From Nyssa sinensis (lineage: Eukaryota; Streptophyta; Magnoliopsida; Cornales; Nyssaceae), in contig CM018043.1 in the NCBI GenBank assembly GCA_008638375.1, positions 57,603,510-57,667,509 of the forward strand: a stretch of DNA of 64,000 bases, in the 5' to 3' direction. The notes under the pieces are model-generated. The model was not told the DNA's origin. It did not search any database and saw nothing but the letters and a program-made list of their open reading frames with translations. This document shows, piece after piece, positions 46,921-59,479 of this stretch (its first letter is position 1; every line of letters begins with the position of its first letter). The position numbers were made by a program, and so were the translations under genes.

Positions 46921-49900
46921 AGGTGATGGGGTAATAATCCTTGGTTTCTTAGTCATGCCTTAATGTTATTGTTGAATGTCATTCATATGTTTGATCTTTA
47001 GAGGTTAAAGTTCATTTGACACTTAGTGCATACTCACAGCCTTTGATCATACCATTATCATTCTCCAACATATATTTAGATACTCCCTGTATGATACTTG
47101 CAATTAATACTTTGTAATTGTCTGCTATAAAAGTATGGATCCATACTACCTTAGCCTAGATCAATTTCTCGTAGCTAATGAAAAATCTATGAACTCTCTC
47201 TAATGAACTATGGATCATTAAAACCATCAATAATATTGTGTCCCAAGTTTTTATACTATTGAATTGACCAATCTAGATATAATGTTGCCTGCTGATTCAC
47301 TGTTTATATGAAAAGAATAACTGTTTATTTGAAATAGAGAAGATCCAAATTGAAAAGAAAAGTAATTTTATTAGGCTTTACTTAGACGAGTGGATGTTTT
47401 TTTTCTCTCAAGTCCCAATGTAATGAAAAATATACTTTTCAATTTCTTTTCTTTTAAACCAAACAATAGTTGGCTTTTGTAACATAAGTAAGATTAAGAC
47501 AATTTAGTTCATTTTGTACAGGAGGAATGGGTTTAGTGGACTTTTATCTATTATTTAGAAATGGGTGATATACTAGGATTGATTACTGGTTGCTGCCTCT
47601 AGCAACAATGTTTTGAAAGGCAGTGTGCATCACCAATGACAAAGTTCATCTTGATAGTAGTAGACTTTCGTACATATAATGAAGGTGGCCTGGCCTATTT
47701 ATACAATATATTACTATTATTGAGGTTAATTTAAACTTTATTAAAAAAAATAACTTCAAAACAAGATGCTTATTATTTGGGTTTAAAATTAGGCAGTTGG
47801 TTTCTTTTTACAGGCCATTTCCAATTTCTAATGGAAAGGAGTTTTGTCACCATGGAATCTCCTCTTGAGCTTCCTAAAATCGGTTCAAGAAATTCTTAAA
47901 AAACATATTTCAGAAAAGCGACGCCTAAGAGTATTCTGTGTCATGTTTTCTTTTCTTTGGTTATTTTAAAAATTGAAAACTGTTTCTAGAAAAAGATACC
48001 AAACTCTTTTCAGTTGTTTGGTTTGAATTCTAGGCAGTTTGAAGTTCTAAACATGGTGTCCCATGAACCACGTGTATGATGTGGTGCTTTGAACCAACTA
48101 AATATCTTTGTGTAAATGTGGTTTTTTTTAGGGAGGGGTTTGTGAGATAAATTTTAGTTGTCTCCATTATAATATACAAAATTCATTTTCTCTGATTGAT
48201 CTGTATCCCAAATACAGTTGCTTAAGCACAGTATGATAATTGTAGTCTCAAGTGAACTTTAAAAAGGTGAAAAGGGAAGAAAGAAATGAAACCTAGAAAG
48301 TTGGTTATCAGTAAGCATTGTTAAGGAATGGTTTAGCCCAACAAACATTGTTGATAGAAAGTTGAATTGCTTCTATGTAAGATATTGGTGAAGTGGAATT
48401 TTTAACAAATGGGAAAGTAATCAATATTTCACTAGGAGAAAGGGTCATAAAGAGAGAGGAGTCAATGTTGAGGCTATCTCTTAACCCAGGAAAGTGATTA
48501 GAAAATTTAGGAAACAGAGGGAGCTTTCCTCTTAGTGCTTATTATTTTGAAGACAGTTGATTTAAGTTTCAGAGTCATGCTCAATTGAGTCTTACATAAC
48601 AAAGAGAGCTGATAGTTACAATAGCATTAGATGAGGTGCAGTATCATTTATGCGCTCACATATTTGTGGGAGAGAGGTTATTTATTTATTTATTTATTTT
48701 TTGACAAGTAGGAGGGAGGTTAGTTACCAAGTCATTTACTTGTACGAGTAATAAAGAATATCTTTAAGTATATGGGAGATTAATTTTTGCAAGCTCATTG
48801 CTGATGTTCCTTAGACACTTGAGGGGATCTTCTAGATTTTGGAATATGATAAGTTAAATGATATCTTTGAAAAATTTTAAGGTCATGTGTAGGGGATGTT
48901 AGCATTAGAATGATTAATGAGAAAATATTTTTCCTAAAAATAGTTTTACTGCCAAGTCGAGTGCAGATTGTTTCAACTCTTCTAGAATATAAGATATTAA
49001 TAAGAAACATCACCCCTTCTTTCAACTTGTCTTTTAACTTTTTATTATAGTTAGGCAGATTGTTTTGGATTCAATAGTCCACTATCGTCCAATAGGTGGC
49101 TTGTGAAAGTTTAAAAGTCAAGATACAAACTTTGGGCATGGAACAAAATTCTTAAGCCATCTTGAAGTGATATTTGGCTCAAGTTGATGTCTCAGGAAAT
49201 ACTCTATCATATATTTGACTTTCTAATTACTAATAACAAAAAATATCTCTAATGGTTGAATTTATATCCTCTTATTTTTATAACTTTTCCTTTTGCATTC
49301 CACTATAACTTGCTTTATTTTGCAGCAACAATGAGAAAAAAGGAAAGGTAAGGGAAAAGAAGAAGAACCAATGTCAAGAAATCAATTTATTAAAAGTTTT
49401 TACTTCCTTTCTTCCCAAGTTTCCCCACCTTTCCTCATAGTTTTCCAATGCAACCAAACAAAAGAAAATGGAAGTTCATATAATGTCTTATCTTCTGGTT
49501 TTCAAGAGCCAAAACAGAGCCTTAAGATTCATATAGACAAATGGTTAGGTCTTTTTTGTGGAAGGAAATCGTCTCTTTACCCAATTTGTGACAAAGAAAG
49601 AAATGGGAAGGATGCATCTCTCTGTACGTGATAATTACAAAGGCAGATGAGTTACATCTTGGTTGGAAAAATAATGCGAACTTCAAATTGTGTGTTTGAT
49701 CAAATTGGAGAAAAGTATGCAACTATGCAAGATAGTTTCATTCTTTTACATCATTAGTTTAACTTTCATGTTTCACCCTCCTACAAACTCAGTTTTGCTC
49801 TACTTCTAACATTTAGATGTCATCGCAGGTAAGATGCTTATATGAGATGAAGACTAAGTAGGATTTTGCCCAATTAATCTTTCTCAGTATTTTCAAGGAT

Positions 49901-51118
49901 GCTATTGATGGATACCCCATCCATGACACATGCGTGTTAGAGCAGATGTTTTTTTACAAAACTTTCTGGCTGAGGGGAATGTGTTTCACTGTTGAAGGGA
50001 ATTGAGGGTGGTTACACTTGGAGATTGATAAGGTTTCTTCTCTATATTACAAAGCTCATCACTATGAAGTTTTCACTATTGAAAACTGCAAGTGGTACAC
50101 AATCCATGTACTACATTATTTTGAGTTAAAATAAGTAGATTGATTTCTAAATTTGACTATGCTTTGTGGCATCCTCTAATGATTCAAGAAATTACATATC
50201 TATCTCAAAGGAAATTATTATATGGTAAAAGGCATAATGCTTTCATTCCATATAGAGTGCCATGATTGGAAATATATGCACTACTATGCATAAGGGACCA
50301 ATGCCATGGCCAATATAAGGTGAGCTTACATTTCCTTCCATAATCTCCCTACTAAGTTTTGTTCAATATACAAAGATCTTAGCCACAACTAATGTATGCT
50401 TTCATAACTCAAACCCAAAATAGAAATATAAATATAAAATTAAAATTTTCACTTGCTTATTTTTAATTATGAAGCACTTGTCTTCATATAAATTTTGTGC
50501 TCTTACAGTAAAAAAACTGGTTCTCTACTTCACTAAACTGAGTTGCGCTGAATTCTTACCAGTAGCTGATATAATTAATGTCTCTTAAGGGGTTTTTTTT
50601 CTTGTGAATGATACTTTGATTGTTGAAGACTATGTTAAATGCATGTAAACAATGGAGAGTTTCTCCAAAAAAATAATGACTGTGCTTATTTCAGTAATTG
50701 AATTCTTAGTAGTTACTTTTATAAAGGATAACTTAAACAAGTGAGCAAACATTTCCTTCCATAAGCTCATTACTTTGTATTTATATAATTTTTGTGATTC
50801 ACATAATACAATTGCTCTTGCAGGTTAAAAAAGGTTGTCTGCTTCACAAAATGCCAAGGGTTACTCCAAATTCTTTTCAATATCTGATATGAGTAATGCT
50901 AATGCATCCAAGGGCTTTTGTGTGAATAATAGTTTGTTGAAGGCCGAATTACATGCGTGTCTACAATGAAGAATTTCTTCTAAAAATACTGAATGTGCCC
51001 AGATCAGTAGTTGAAATCAACTTTAACTTCTTTATTTTTCCTGTTCCTTTATTCCTTCCGAGGAATGACTGGAACTAATATTGTTAAGTTATTTTATTTA
51101 AATGTTTAAATTGTTACG
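46921..51118. other. Helitron interior, 3' part, non-coding
   Basis: About 4.2 kb without a recognisable gene. A retroposon-tail insertion lies at 48669-48722. Open frames at 48795-49025 and 49371-49722 show no domain. Two loosely similar segments around GCTCTTACAG/GCTCTTGCAG (50500 and 50815), followed by TTCACTAAACTG/TTCACAAAATGC, suggest an old internal duplication. Confidence 0.45.
48669..48722 (-). mobile_element. Retroposon-tail insertion
   Basis: The direct repeat GGAG(A/G)GAGGTTA (48669-48680 and 48711-48722) encloses a TTTA/T run and GACAAGTA. Confidence 0.6.
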
Positions 51119-51128
51119 AAATCTATTC

Positions 51129-51156
51129 ACGTGCAACGCACGTGCACTTCTACAAG
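51129..51156 (+). terminator. Helitron 3'-terminal hairpin
   Basis: CACGTGC, loop AAC, GCACGTG (51129-51145): a 7-bp perfect stem ending 11 bp before the insertion border. This is the position of the hairpin that ends rolling-circle transposition in Helitrons. It is not a transcription terminator. Confidence 0.7.
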
Positions 51157-52041
51157 TTATATAATGTTTATCAAATACATATTGCCTTTCTTGCTAAAAA
51201 ATTTATCTTAGACTTTCTTTGAGTGATTTAAATATCATTGTAGAACCCACTTAAATCCCAGAAAATCTAAAATTACAGTGGTAGTCATTTGAAATAACTA
51301 TCTTATTAGATTATTTTTCAGTTAGTTATATTTAAAAAATACTTAGCTTAATACATCAAAACTCAACATTAATTTACAGCTTTATTCAACTTAACTGGAA
51401 CGGGTTTGATCCATGGAATGTGTGTGTGTGTGTGTTTTTTTGTGTGTGTGTGTGTATATAGATATATATAACCACCGAGTCCTTTTCTCTTGCTGAAATC
51501 TCTCCCTCTAACCAATCGCTCTACAACTGTGTTTTCTTCATCTTTTGTCTACACAACTGTTTTCATGGCTCAAGACCTCCAAACATGCACATTTTTCTCT
51601 TAGACGCCCTCAATGCACTATCTCTATCACTGTCTCCATATTTTTGCCACCAATTCAAGTCACACACACACACACACATACATCAATCATAAATATATAT
51701 TTCTTTGTAGTAGAATCATTAATTATGTCTTCCGGAAAAAGAATATTTTCAATAAGCACAACAATAACTAAAATTTCCAACTGCCATTTGTAAAAAAATT
51801 TACCATAAACTAGTCATAAAAAAAAAAAACCTGCTGACACTTCGAACTCTGTAATCAACTGAGAGTTGAAAAAAATCATAGTTTCTAGTTTACAACATAG
51901 TACAAAAATTGTCGAAAAAAAAATTACAACAATAATGTTAAAACAATGACCTGATAACAATTAAAAAAATACCCAATTTTTGAGCGAACATACTCGGCTG
52001 AACCCAATTTATCAGCTTAACTTCCTCAAACGTGATTGTTG
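51157..52041. other. Distal 5' flank of copy A joined to 3' flank of copy B
   Basis: 51157 to about 51680 matches 3825-4330, the upstream flank, with GT and CA runs. From about 51683 (ATCAATCAT) the sequence matches 13500-13847, the 3' flank. This is therefore the junction between two tandem units. No gene. Confidence 0.75.
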
Positions 52042-55000
52042 CTATCTTCCAGCTCCCATTCCAATGCCATGGTGACTTGGGTGAAGTGGAGAACGATGAT
52101 GGATAGGTGGTTGTCCATGGTGATGAGCGTTAGAATGCGCGGAGCTACCTTTTGATTCTCTTGGTTTTTCCTTGATAGCTTCGATCCGTTCCAGCACCTC
52201 TATCACTTCTTTCATAGAGGGGCGGTTTCTAGGTTCTGGTTCCAGGCATTTTAAAGTAAGTTGAGCAGCCTGTAAGGATGCCTTAGAGGAATATTGGCCT
52301 TCAATCCGTGGGTCCATAATAGATTTCAGCTTCCCTTTGTGGAAAAGAAAGGGTTTTGCCCAATCAACCAAATTATGCTGCCCACTGGGGCGTTTGGGAT
52401 CAAGTGCTCGTAAACCTGTCAACAGCTCCAATAGCACAACACCAAAGCCATACACATCGCTCTTCACATATAAATGACCTGTTGGCAATGGTAAACTGAC
52501 AGTAAGTAATTCATCTTACCATAAGATTCACACACACACATTTGGGGTGGGGATATGGGAGGGTTAGTGAGCTGGGTCAAGGAATCCTCTTATCTGTCAT
52601 AGAATGTCTAATCAGGATCACTCCTGTGGTACAATTGCCTAGAATCTCAAAATAACTAGGAATTATGCATTTTTGTTCCAAATGCATGGTAGGAATTTAT
52701 AAATTATTCGTTCAAGTTAACTCCAGACACATTTTATATAGACTTGCAAAAATAAGTGTTCACCTGTTGCAATGTATTCTGGAGCAGCATAACCATGTGT
52801 GCCCAGAGGTTGGGTCATCACGTGTGAGTTCCCCCTGAGGGCCCCAATAGTGCCAGGCCGAAGTCTGATATTTTAGCATTGTAGTTCTATAAAAACAATA
52901 AACAAAAACAAAGAAAGCCTTTAAGAACAAATATTTTACACATATGCCTTAGCTTACTCTTACAGCTATGTTCTTTTCGACGGAAAATGAAAGGGAGGAA
53001 TGTCAATGCCAATAAATGAGATATCCATATATGATGTTGGTATATTGTTTTACTGAATTGTTTGCAAAAGAAGAAATGCCAATGCATATGTCCTGAAAAG
53101 TGCTTTTGTCACTTTCCTTGGTTTTGGAGAATTACATTTTTTTCTTTCTTTTGTTGTTGTTGACTTGTATATGGAGGAACCCAGGATTCATTAATATGAT
53201 AATATTACAAAGTAAAAGGAATAGTACCATAGTACACCAACCAAAGTAAAAGGAGAATTATAGAAATTGTTATTAACAAAATAAAATGTTCTTGTAATAT
53301 GCAAATAATATAAATATGAGTTTTTAAGAACCATTCTCAAGTCTAATTCCACTAATCCTCAGATTGATTCCTAAGAGGACCTAGGAACAGAAAATAAAAC
53401 ATGCAAACTTACGACTGCTGTTCCCAACCCCACCCCTATTGCAAAATTCCAAGTTATCATTTCTTTTCTTGTGTCCCCCTCTCAATCAAACAGAGGATAA
53501 TGCTCCCTTTGATTTTTGAAGAGAAGGAAGAAATGAAAAGAAACTTGGGTATACATAATTTTCAGACATTTCATTTCAAGATGGATGCTAACTCCAGGTC
53601 TTTGTCCTTCTCAACATGAAAAATATACAAGAGAACTTAACCTTAAAAATGAGGCATAATCATAGAGAATCTCACCCCATCAAGCAGTATATTAGAGGAC
53701 TTGAAGTCTCTGTAAATGACTTTTTTCTCTGAAGTGTGCAAGAAAGCTAGGCCCCGTGCTGCACCAATGGCTATTTTGAGCCGTATGTCCCAAGAAAGTG
53801 GTTCAGTGGCAGAACTCCCTGCACAACCAAACAATTCAGCAATTAAATCAATTAAAGCATACACAAGCAAGTTTTCTTATCGTTCTCTCTTTTCTTCCCT
53901 CAAGTTCTTACTTCCGAAAAGATGGTTTTCCAAGCTTCCCCTCTGCATAAATTCATATACAAGTAAAAGCCCTTTATCCTCCCAACAGTAACCCAAAAGC
54001 TTGACAATGTTAGGATGAGAAAGCCTCCCTAAAAAATTAACTTCGGACTGCATTTTCAAACGAGAAAGCAAAAGAAAACAATTAGCTTCAATAGAAAGGG
54101 CTTTATTGTATTCACGTACGTTATAGAAAACTGCTAAAACAGGTGGCCAGTTCTTAATTCCGTTCACTTGAATTCGTTATAAATTGCTGTTAGCCCATAA
54201 TTAACTAACTAAACATTCAATTCAAATAAACTTTAGTGCAATAAATAATTTATTTATTATAAGTAAACAAAATAAACATTTCATAAATAAATTAGTTAAT
54301 CCATTAACCATAAAAAATGCGTGAAGAGTAGATCAGACCAAGTTTAAGTAGGCGCAACCAGTAAACATATTGCCATTTATGCTGCCCAGAGCCCTTTTCA
54401 TCTTGGCATCAAGCATCAGATTAAATGTTTTTTTTTTGATAAGTAACATCAAGCATCAGATTAATAAATTGGTCTTGACTACAATATTGAGCTAAAGTAT
54501 TAATAAACTATACAAATAAATAATTATAAGTCATTATTAATAAAATACATTTATACAAAATAATCATTAATAAAAAAACTAATCAATTATCATCAGGAGA
54601 GGTAGTGCCGAATTTTTAGTGTTCAGGACCAGCCCAAAATTTCAATGGCCCTAGGTCTAGGTTCTGGCCCAGTTTAGCTCTACAAACTTTGCCCCTTAAT
54701 GAACTTTGCAGTTGCATAAACCAAACAGCTAGGCCACGTGAACGTGATCACAAGTCTACAACTTGGTACCACTCAAATTTCAGTGTTCAACCCAGTAAAA
54801 TAATAAAAATATCATGCATGACCATTAAAAGTCCTAAGTACACTCTGGAGAGAAAAATCTCATCTAAACTAGCTATGCATGTCAAGGCCAGCAACTAAAC
54901 TTGTTAGGTGTCAGAATTTATAAAAACTTCTGAAAAAAGGGAAATCTGTGATCCCCAAAGAATAAGGGATCATTAGGCAAAACGCAACACCAAAAGCAGC

Positions 55001-57076
55001 CATAGGTTTGAATTCAATATCCTGGGTGAATTATAATGCACCTACGCAGTTAACAAGTTAAAGAAGTTTGAGTGTTGTCCCTCGACATGACCAAAAATCT
55101 TATTTTTATTTTTCCCCTTTTTATTTTCCTTTTTAGAGGGTGTTACACAACGAATTCCCAGCTACACAAGAATTTTGTCACCTACCAATTGAAATGAAAC
55201 AATGTGGAGATTGGAGAGACCAAATGGCATAATCCAAAACCTCATGGAAAGCCTGTAGTATTTTACTCTTTATTTAGTTTCCATGGAAAGGAAAATTTAT
55301 ACTTAACATGAAACTCTCCCAGTGCAAATTATAAGTTGGCTCGATAGTTTTAGTTTAAGTGTTACTTTTTTTCCGTATTAAGTTAAGTGCAATTTTTTGA
55401 AACTATTGAGCTCACTTATCATTTTTCTTCGAGTTTTCTTGTTAAGTATAGATTTCCCATATGGTAGGAGATGAATCAGTCAACACATTTGTAACTGCAG
55501 CCAACTTTGACAACAGAAAGCATTTCTATGTACCTTTGCGTAGTCTCGGTCCACAGTGGAAGGCTCCGCACCTGAGCCTCGTTAGAGTCAGTGAAATTGT
55601 AAGATGTAAGTGAAGAGAATAGAAGAGATGAAGTCCACCCCTTAGCCTAGTCTATATCCAGAGCTGAAGCAACTCCGTACCGACGCCTCACTACTAGTTA
55701 ACTTAATTAATTAACAGCTAAGCGATGTCATAACCTGAGCTTTCCTTAAGAACCTTCCGGTGAGATCTGTAGTGCAGCAGCCAACCGCCTATTACAGACG
55801 GATATACCTTGGGCCGAAGGAGGTCAGTTGCCCGCCCCTCAATTGTTCTTTTATTTAAAATTTTTTCTTTATTTTTCAAAAAAATTCAAATATACACCTT
55901 TAATTTATATTTCAGCGTCGAATGAATGTTTTTCTTACTTTATCATTTCTTTGGTTAGACTTTTTGTCTAATTTGTAAGCTTATTTATATTAAAAATTTA
56001 GCTACTTATTAAAATATTATCAATTAATATTAATTTTCAATTTTTTTTTAATTTTCAAATTTATGATTAAACATAAACAACAAAGTATGTCCGCAAAAAA
56101 AAATTGTTAGACTCCATAATTGATTAGCACTATTATTGTTTTTAGTTTTCTTCTTCTTGTGTTAATTAAGGGTGACAAAAGGGATCCTCTTCTTCCTTCA
56201 AAAAGTCTGCCATGCAAAGAAAATGGAAATTAACTATGAATGCCAAACAACTGCATCACTGTCATAGTAAGAAGTGAATAAGAAAGCAGCAAACTACCAG
56301 CCATTCTTGAAAGCCCTGAAAACTTTTAGCGTTCAATTTCTTGATAGCAACAATCATTCCAGAGCCAAACTTGGACGGCGCAAGAGTCTTCTTATCAACC
56401 CATCCCTTAAACACCTTCCCAAAGCCTCCCTCCCCCAACACCATGTCCGACTTGAAGTTGCCTGTCGCCCTCTTCAAATCCGCAAAACTGTATTCCCTCG
56501 AGTTCGGTGTGGGCAATATTTCTCCGGTCGAGCTTGTCAAGTTGCTTTCTGTCTCTGAAAACCGGCTGTGACCGGCACTGCTGCTTGACGCCGAATATCC
56601 GCCAGTGCTGTAATTCGTCGATGTCCCTGAGTAATATGCACAAATATAACAATCAATTTGTCACAGTTTTCACTCAATTAAGTAATGAATAACGATATTG
56701 GTCATGATTTTTTTTTCCCTGAATTGAGAAAAAAACAAGAGTTAGCATTCGATTTTAATGGTCTGGGCAAAATTAAGCAGACAGATAAACAAAATTAACC
56801 GAACAAAGAAAACCCATACGGTGATTTTGCAGGAAGCGCAAAATTATCACACGAGGAATCAATGCAACCAACTAACTAGAAAATATATGAAAAATTAGAG
56901 TACCCAGAACAAGTAATCAGCATCGATTCATACACATCGACATATATAGAGAGAGAGAGAGAGAGAGGGATTTAGATGGTGGCCGTACCTAGAGTGGAAG
57001 AAGGTCTAGTGGAGGTGTGGGCGTTAGTGGTACTGGCGTCAGAATCAGCAGGCTGAGATCCCAAGCAATTGCCCAT
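52042..57076 (-). pseudogene. PIX13-like: RLCK-VII kinase copy B, frameshifted
   Basis: Same gene as copy A. Exons: 1, 56989-57076 ([13 protein letters not shown]; donor GTACGG intact); 2, 56298-56626 (Gly loop [14 protein letters not shown]); 3, 53912-54047; 4, 53676-53818 (VIYRDFK, the canonical catalytic loop); 5, 52764-52886; 6, 52042-52478, with the LDPKRP segment that copy A lacks. Exon 5 is 123 nt instead of 124: one base is missing in the C run at about 52830-52835, so after DFGLALLGPSGG the frame hits TGA TGA and the activation segment and the rest of the lobe are lost. The last codon of exon 2 is CTG instead of CAG, next to the splice donor. Intron 2 is about 1 kb shorter than in copy A. 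Without the frameshift the gene would look intact, so the break is recent. Confidence 0.87.
54407..54463 (-). mobile_element. Retroposon-tail insertion, orthologous to that in copy A
   Basis: The same 17-bp target duplication and GATAAGTAA motif as at 16200-16263, with a shorter T run. It marks common descent of the two introns. Confidence 0.75.
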
Positions 57077-58409
57077 ATTGACTCTCTATTTCTCTTCCCG
57101 ATGCTATTATGGCAACATTATCGATATGGTTTAGTCCAAAACCTACCAGAGTTTCAAGAAAGAAAAAGGAAAGGAAAGGAAAGAGAAAGAGAGGAACTTG
57201 ATTGGTTTGGACAAGAAGAGAAGAGAGGGGGCGCTTCCCTTTCTATGTCGTTGGCCCTTTTCAATTTCCAATCAGTTTCCTTGAAGTCTGTGTTGTTTAA
57301 TAGTTTGTGCCAAAGTCCTCTGTGTCTCCAGCATTTTATAAACCATTCTGCAGCCGATTTCTCACTAAGTCAACCGCCGTGTCATTTATTTAAACAAAAA
57401 AATTTACAAACCGTGCATAAATCACAACGGCCGTGTTGAAAGTTGATAATAATTAATGTAGCACCGGCCGCTGTACCGGAAATGCTAGAATTAGTTAAAG
57501 AGTGATAAAAATTTACAGTCAATACATATATAGCACGTGTATGTATGATATTAGTACATAAATTTTATATATATATATATATCAGATTATAAATTTTCTT
57601 TCATTTATAATTTAACGTAATATTTCTCGTAATTATATAGATCATAAATACAGAAAGACATAAAAACACGTCAAGACAAAATTGTTAAAAAAAAATCAAA
57701 AATAATGTATAAAAAATAATTTTAATTTTTAAAATTTAGGATGTATTTAATAAAAATATGAAATATTATAATAAGACAATTTTTAAACTTTGATTCAAAA
57801 AAACTTATATAAAAGAGAAATAAAAAATTAAATTTTAAAAATTTAGAGAAGTCATATCATGTATATGTTGTGTCAAATGAATCGGAAAATGAGTGTCATG
57901 CCCATCTTCTGTGATCGAAGTGAAACATAAGAGCTTGTTTGTTTTTCTATTTTTTGTAAATTATTTTTATTTTAAAGGTATATACATCATATTAATTTAA
58001 TGGCATTATTGATTCATTAATGTAGGAAAGAGACTCGTTCAAGTGAAAAAAAGTATGCTTCAAATCTCCTTATTACATGAGAGGTATTTGAATTTAATCT
58101 TATATTATATAATGTTTATCAAATACATATCTCCTTTCTCACTAAAAAAATTATCTTAGACTTTCTTTGAGTGATTTAAATATCATTGTAGAACCCACTT
58201 AAATCCCACAAAATCAAAACTTACAGTGGTAGTCATTTGTAACAACCATCTTATTAGATTATTTTTCAGTTAGTTATTTTTAAAAAATACTTAGTTTAAT
58301 ACATCAAAATTCAACATTAATTAAAAGCTTTATTCAACTTAACTCGAATGGGTTTGATCCATGGAATGTGTGTGTGTGTGTGTGTGTTTTTGTGTGTATG
58401 TGTGTATAT
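57077..58409. other. 5' flank of kinase copy B
   Basis: Homologous to the flanks of copies A and C but free of the MULE and the Helitron, so it serves as the empty site for both (AAAAAATTT at about 57395 and CTTATATTATATAATG near 58100). It has the pyrimidine tract (57157-57195), CACGTG (57534-57539), a TA run and a GT run that ends at the copia-2 target site. No gene. Confidence 0.75.
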
Positions 58410-58414
58410 AGATA

Positions 58415-58607
58415 TGAAGAAGTAGAGAAAAGAAAAGAAATGTAAAAGTATTCTGTATATTTTTTTATGTGTATAAACTGTACAGTATAGGACCTATTTA
58501 TATGCAAATAAGGCCAAGTAATAATGGAAAGGCAATAAATACAAAAAATCAAATCAGAATAACCCAAGCATAAAATCAGAATATTCTAATATTCTAATAT
58601 TCTAACA
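58415..58607 (-). repeat. 3' LTR of copia-2
   Basis: 193 bp; on the minus strand it starts TGTTAGAATATT and ends CTTCTTCA. It has one more ATTCTAAT-type repeat than the other LTR. TATAAATAGG is at 58493-58502. Confidence 0.92.
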
Positions 58608-58629
58608 TCCCCCCTCAAACTCGAGATGG

Positions 58630-59400
58630 CAAAGTCAACTGAAGTTTGGAAACAAGATCACGTAGCCGACCAGGAGGATGAGAATTCGTGAAAATATCGA
58701 CAAATTGATCTTCAGAAGAGACGGATCAAAGATGCAGGGTACCCTGTTGAATGTGGTGCCGAATGAAGTGACAATCAATTTTAATATGCTTGGTACGCTC
58801 ATGAAAAACATCATTGTGAGCAATTTGGATGGCACTCCTATTTTCACAATAAAGAGGGGAATTAGTCGACTGAGGAGCACCCATGTCTGTCAAAAGCCAT
58901 CGTAACCACAAAAGTTTAGTTGTAGTATCAGCAAGTGCACGGTACTCAGCCTTAGTACTGGATCGGGCAACAATAGTCAGCTTCTTACTACGCCAAGAAA
59001 TGAGAGAGGTGCCGAGTAAGAAACAGTACCCCGTGGTGGAGCGACGATTAATAGGATCATCGGCCTAGTCAACATCAGAGTAAGAACGGAGCTTAAGTGA
59101 TGAGCGCGAAGAAAAGTGAAGGCCATGAAACAAAGTCCTCTTAACATACCGTAAGATGTGAAGAACAACAGCATGGTGAGTAAAGCGAGGTGCACTCATA
59201 AACTGGCTAACCAGATGAACCGTATAGGAAATGTCTGGGCAGGTAATAGTGAGATAGATGAGACTACCGACCAGTTGTTGATGCAAAGTAGCATCTGGAA
59301 GAGATTCACCATCAGTAGCAAGTAACCTAATATCAAGTTCAAGCAGAGAAGTGCATGTTTTGCTATCAGTCAACCCTGCTTTAGGAAGCAAGTCAGACGC
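58630..59400 (-). pseudogene. copia-2 RNase H and RT C-terminus
   Basis: YCENRSAIQIAHNDVFHERT and KHIKIDCHFIRHHIQQG are the RNase H C-terminal signature. QLVGSLIYLTITCPDISYTV, at about 59200-59290, is the RT connection region. The first RNase H part lies in other frames with several stops. Confidence 0.88.
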
Positions 59401-59479
59401 ATACCTAGCTTAAAAGAGATAATAATCATCTGAACTGGATGTAACCTCAAGACCAAGAAAGTAGTTAAGCTACCCTATG

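Larger units (their letters stand above)
32589..51156 (+). mobile_element. Helitron-like insertion with captured gene fragments
   Basis: An 18.6-kb insertion relative to copy B, where CTTATA runs straight into TTATATAATG. There is no target duplication. The left end has TCTATACTACCTATAAATG (32601), preceded by a few extra AT bases. The right end has a perfect hairpin, CACGTGC-AAC-GCACGTG, at 51129-51145, and stops 11 bp later at CTACAAG before a T; plant Helitrons start TC and end with such a hairpin and CTRR before T, so the last bases are one change away. No Rep/helicase is present, so it is non-autonomous. Cargo: a boron-transporter pseudogene, an RPS6 fragment and a nested solo LTR. Confidence 0.7.
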
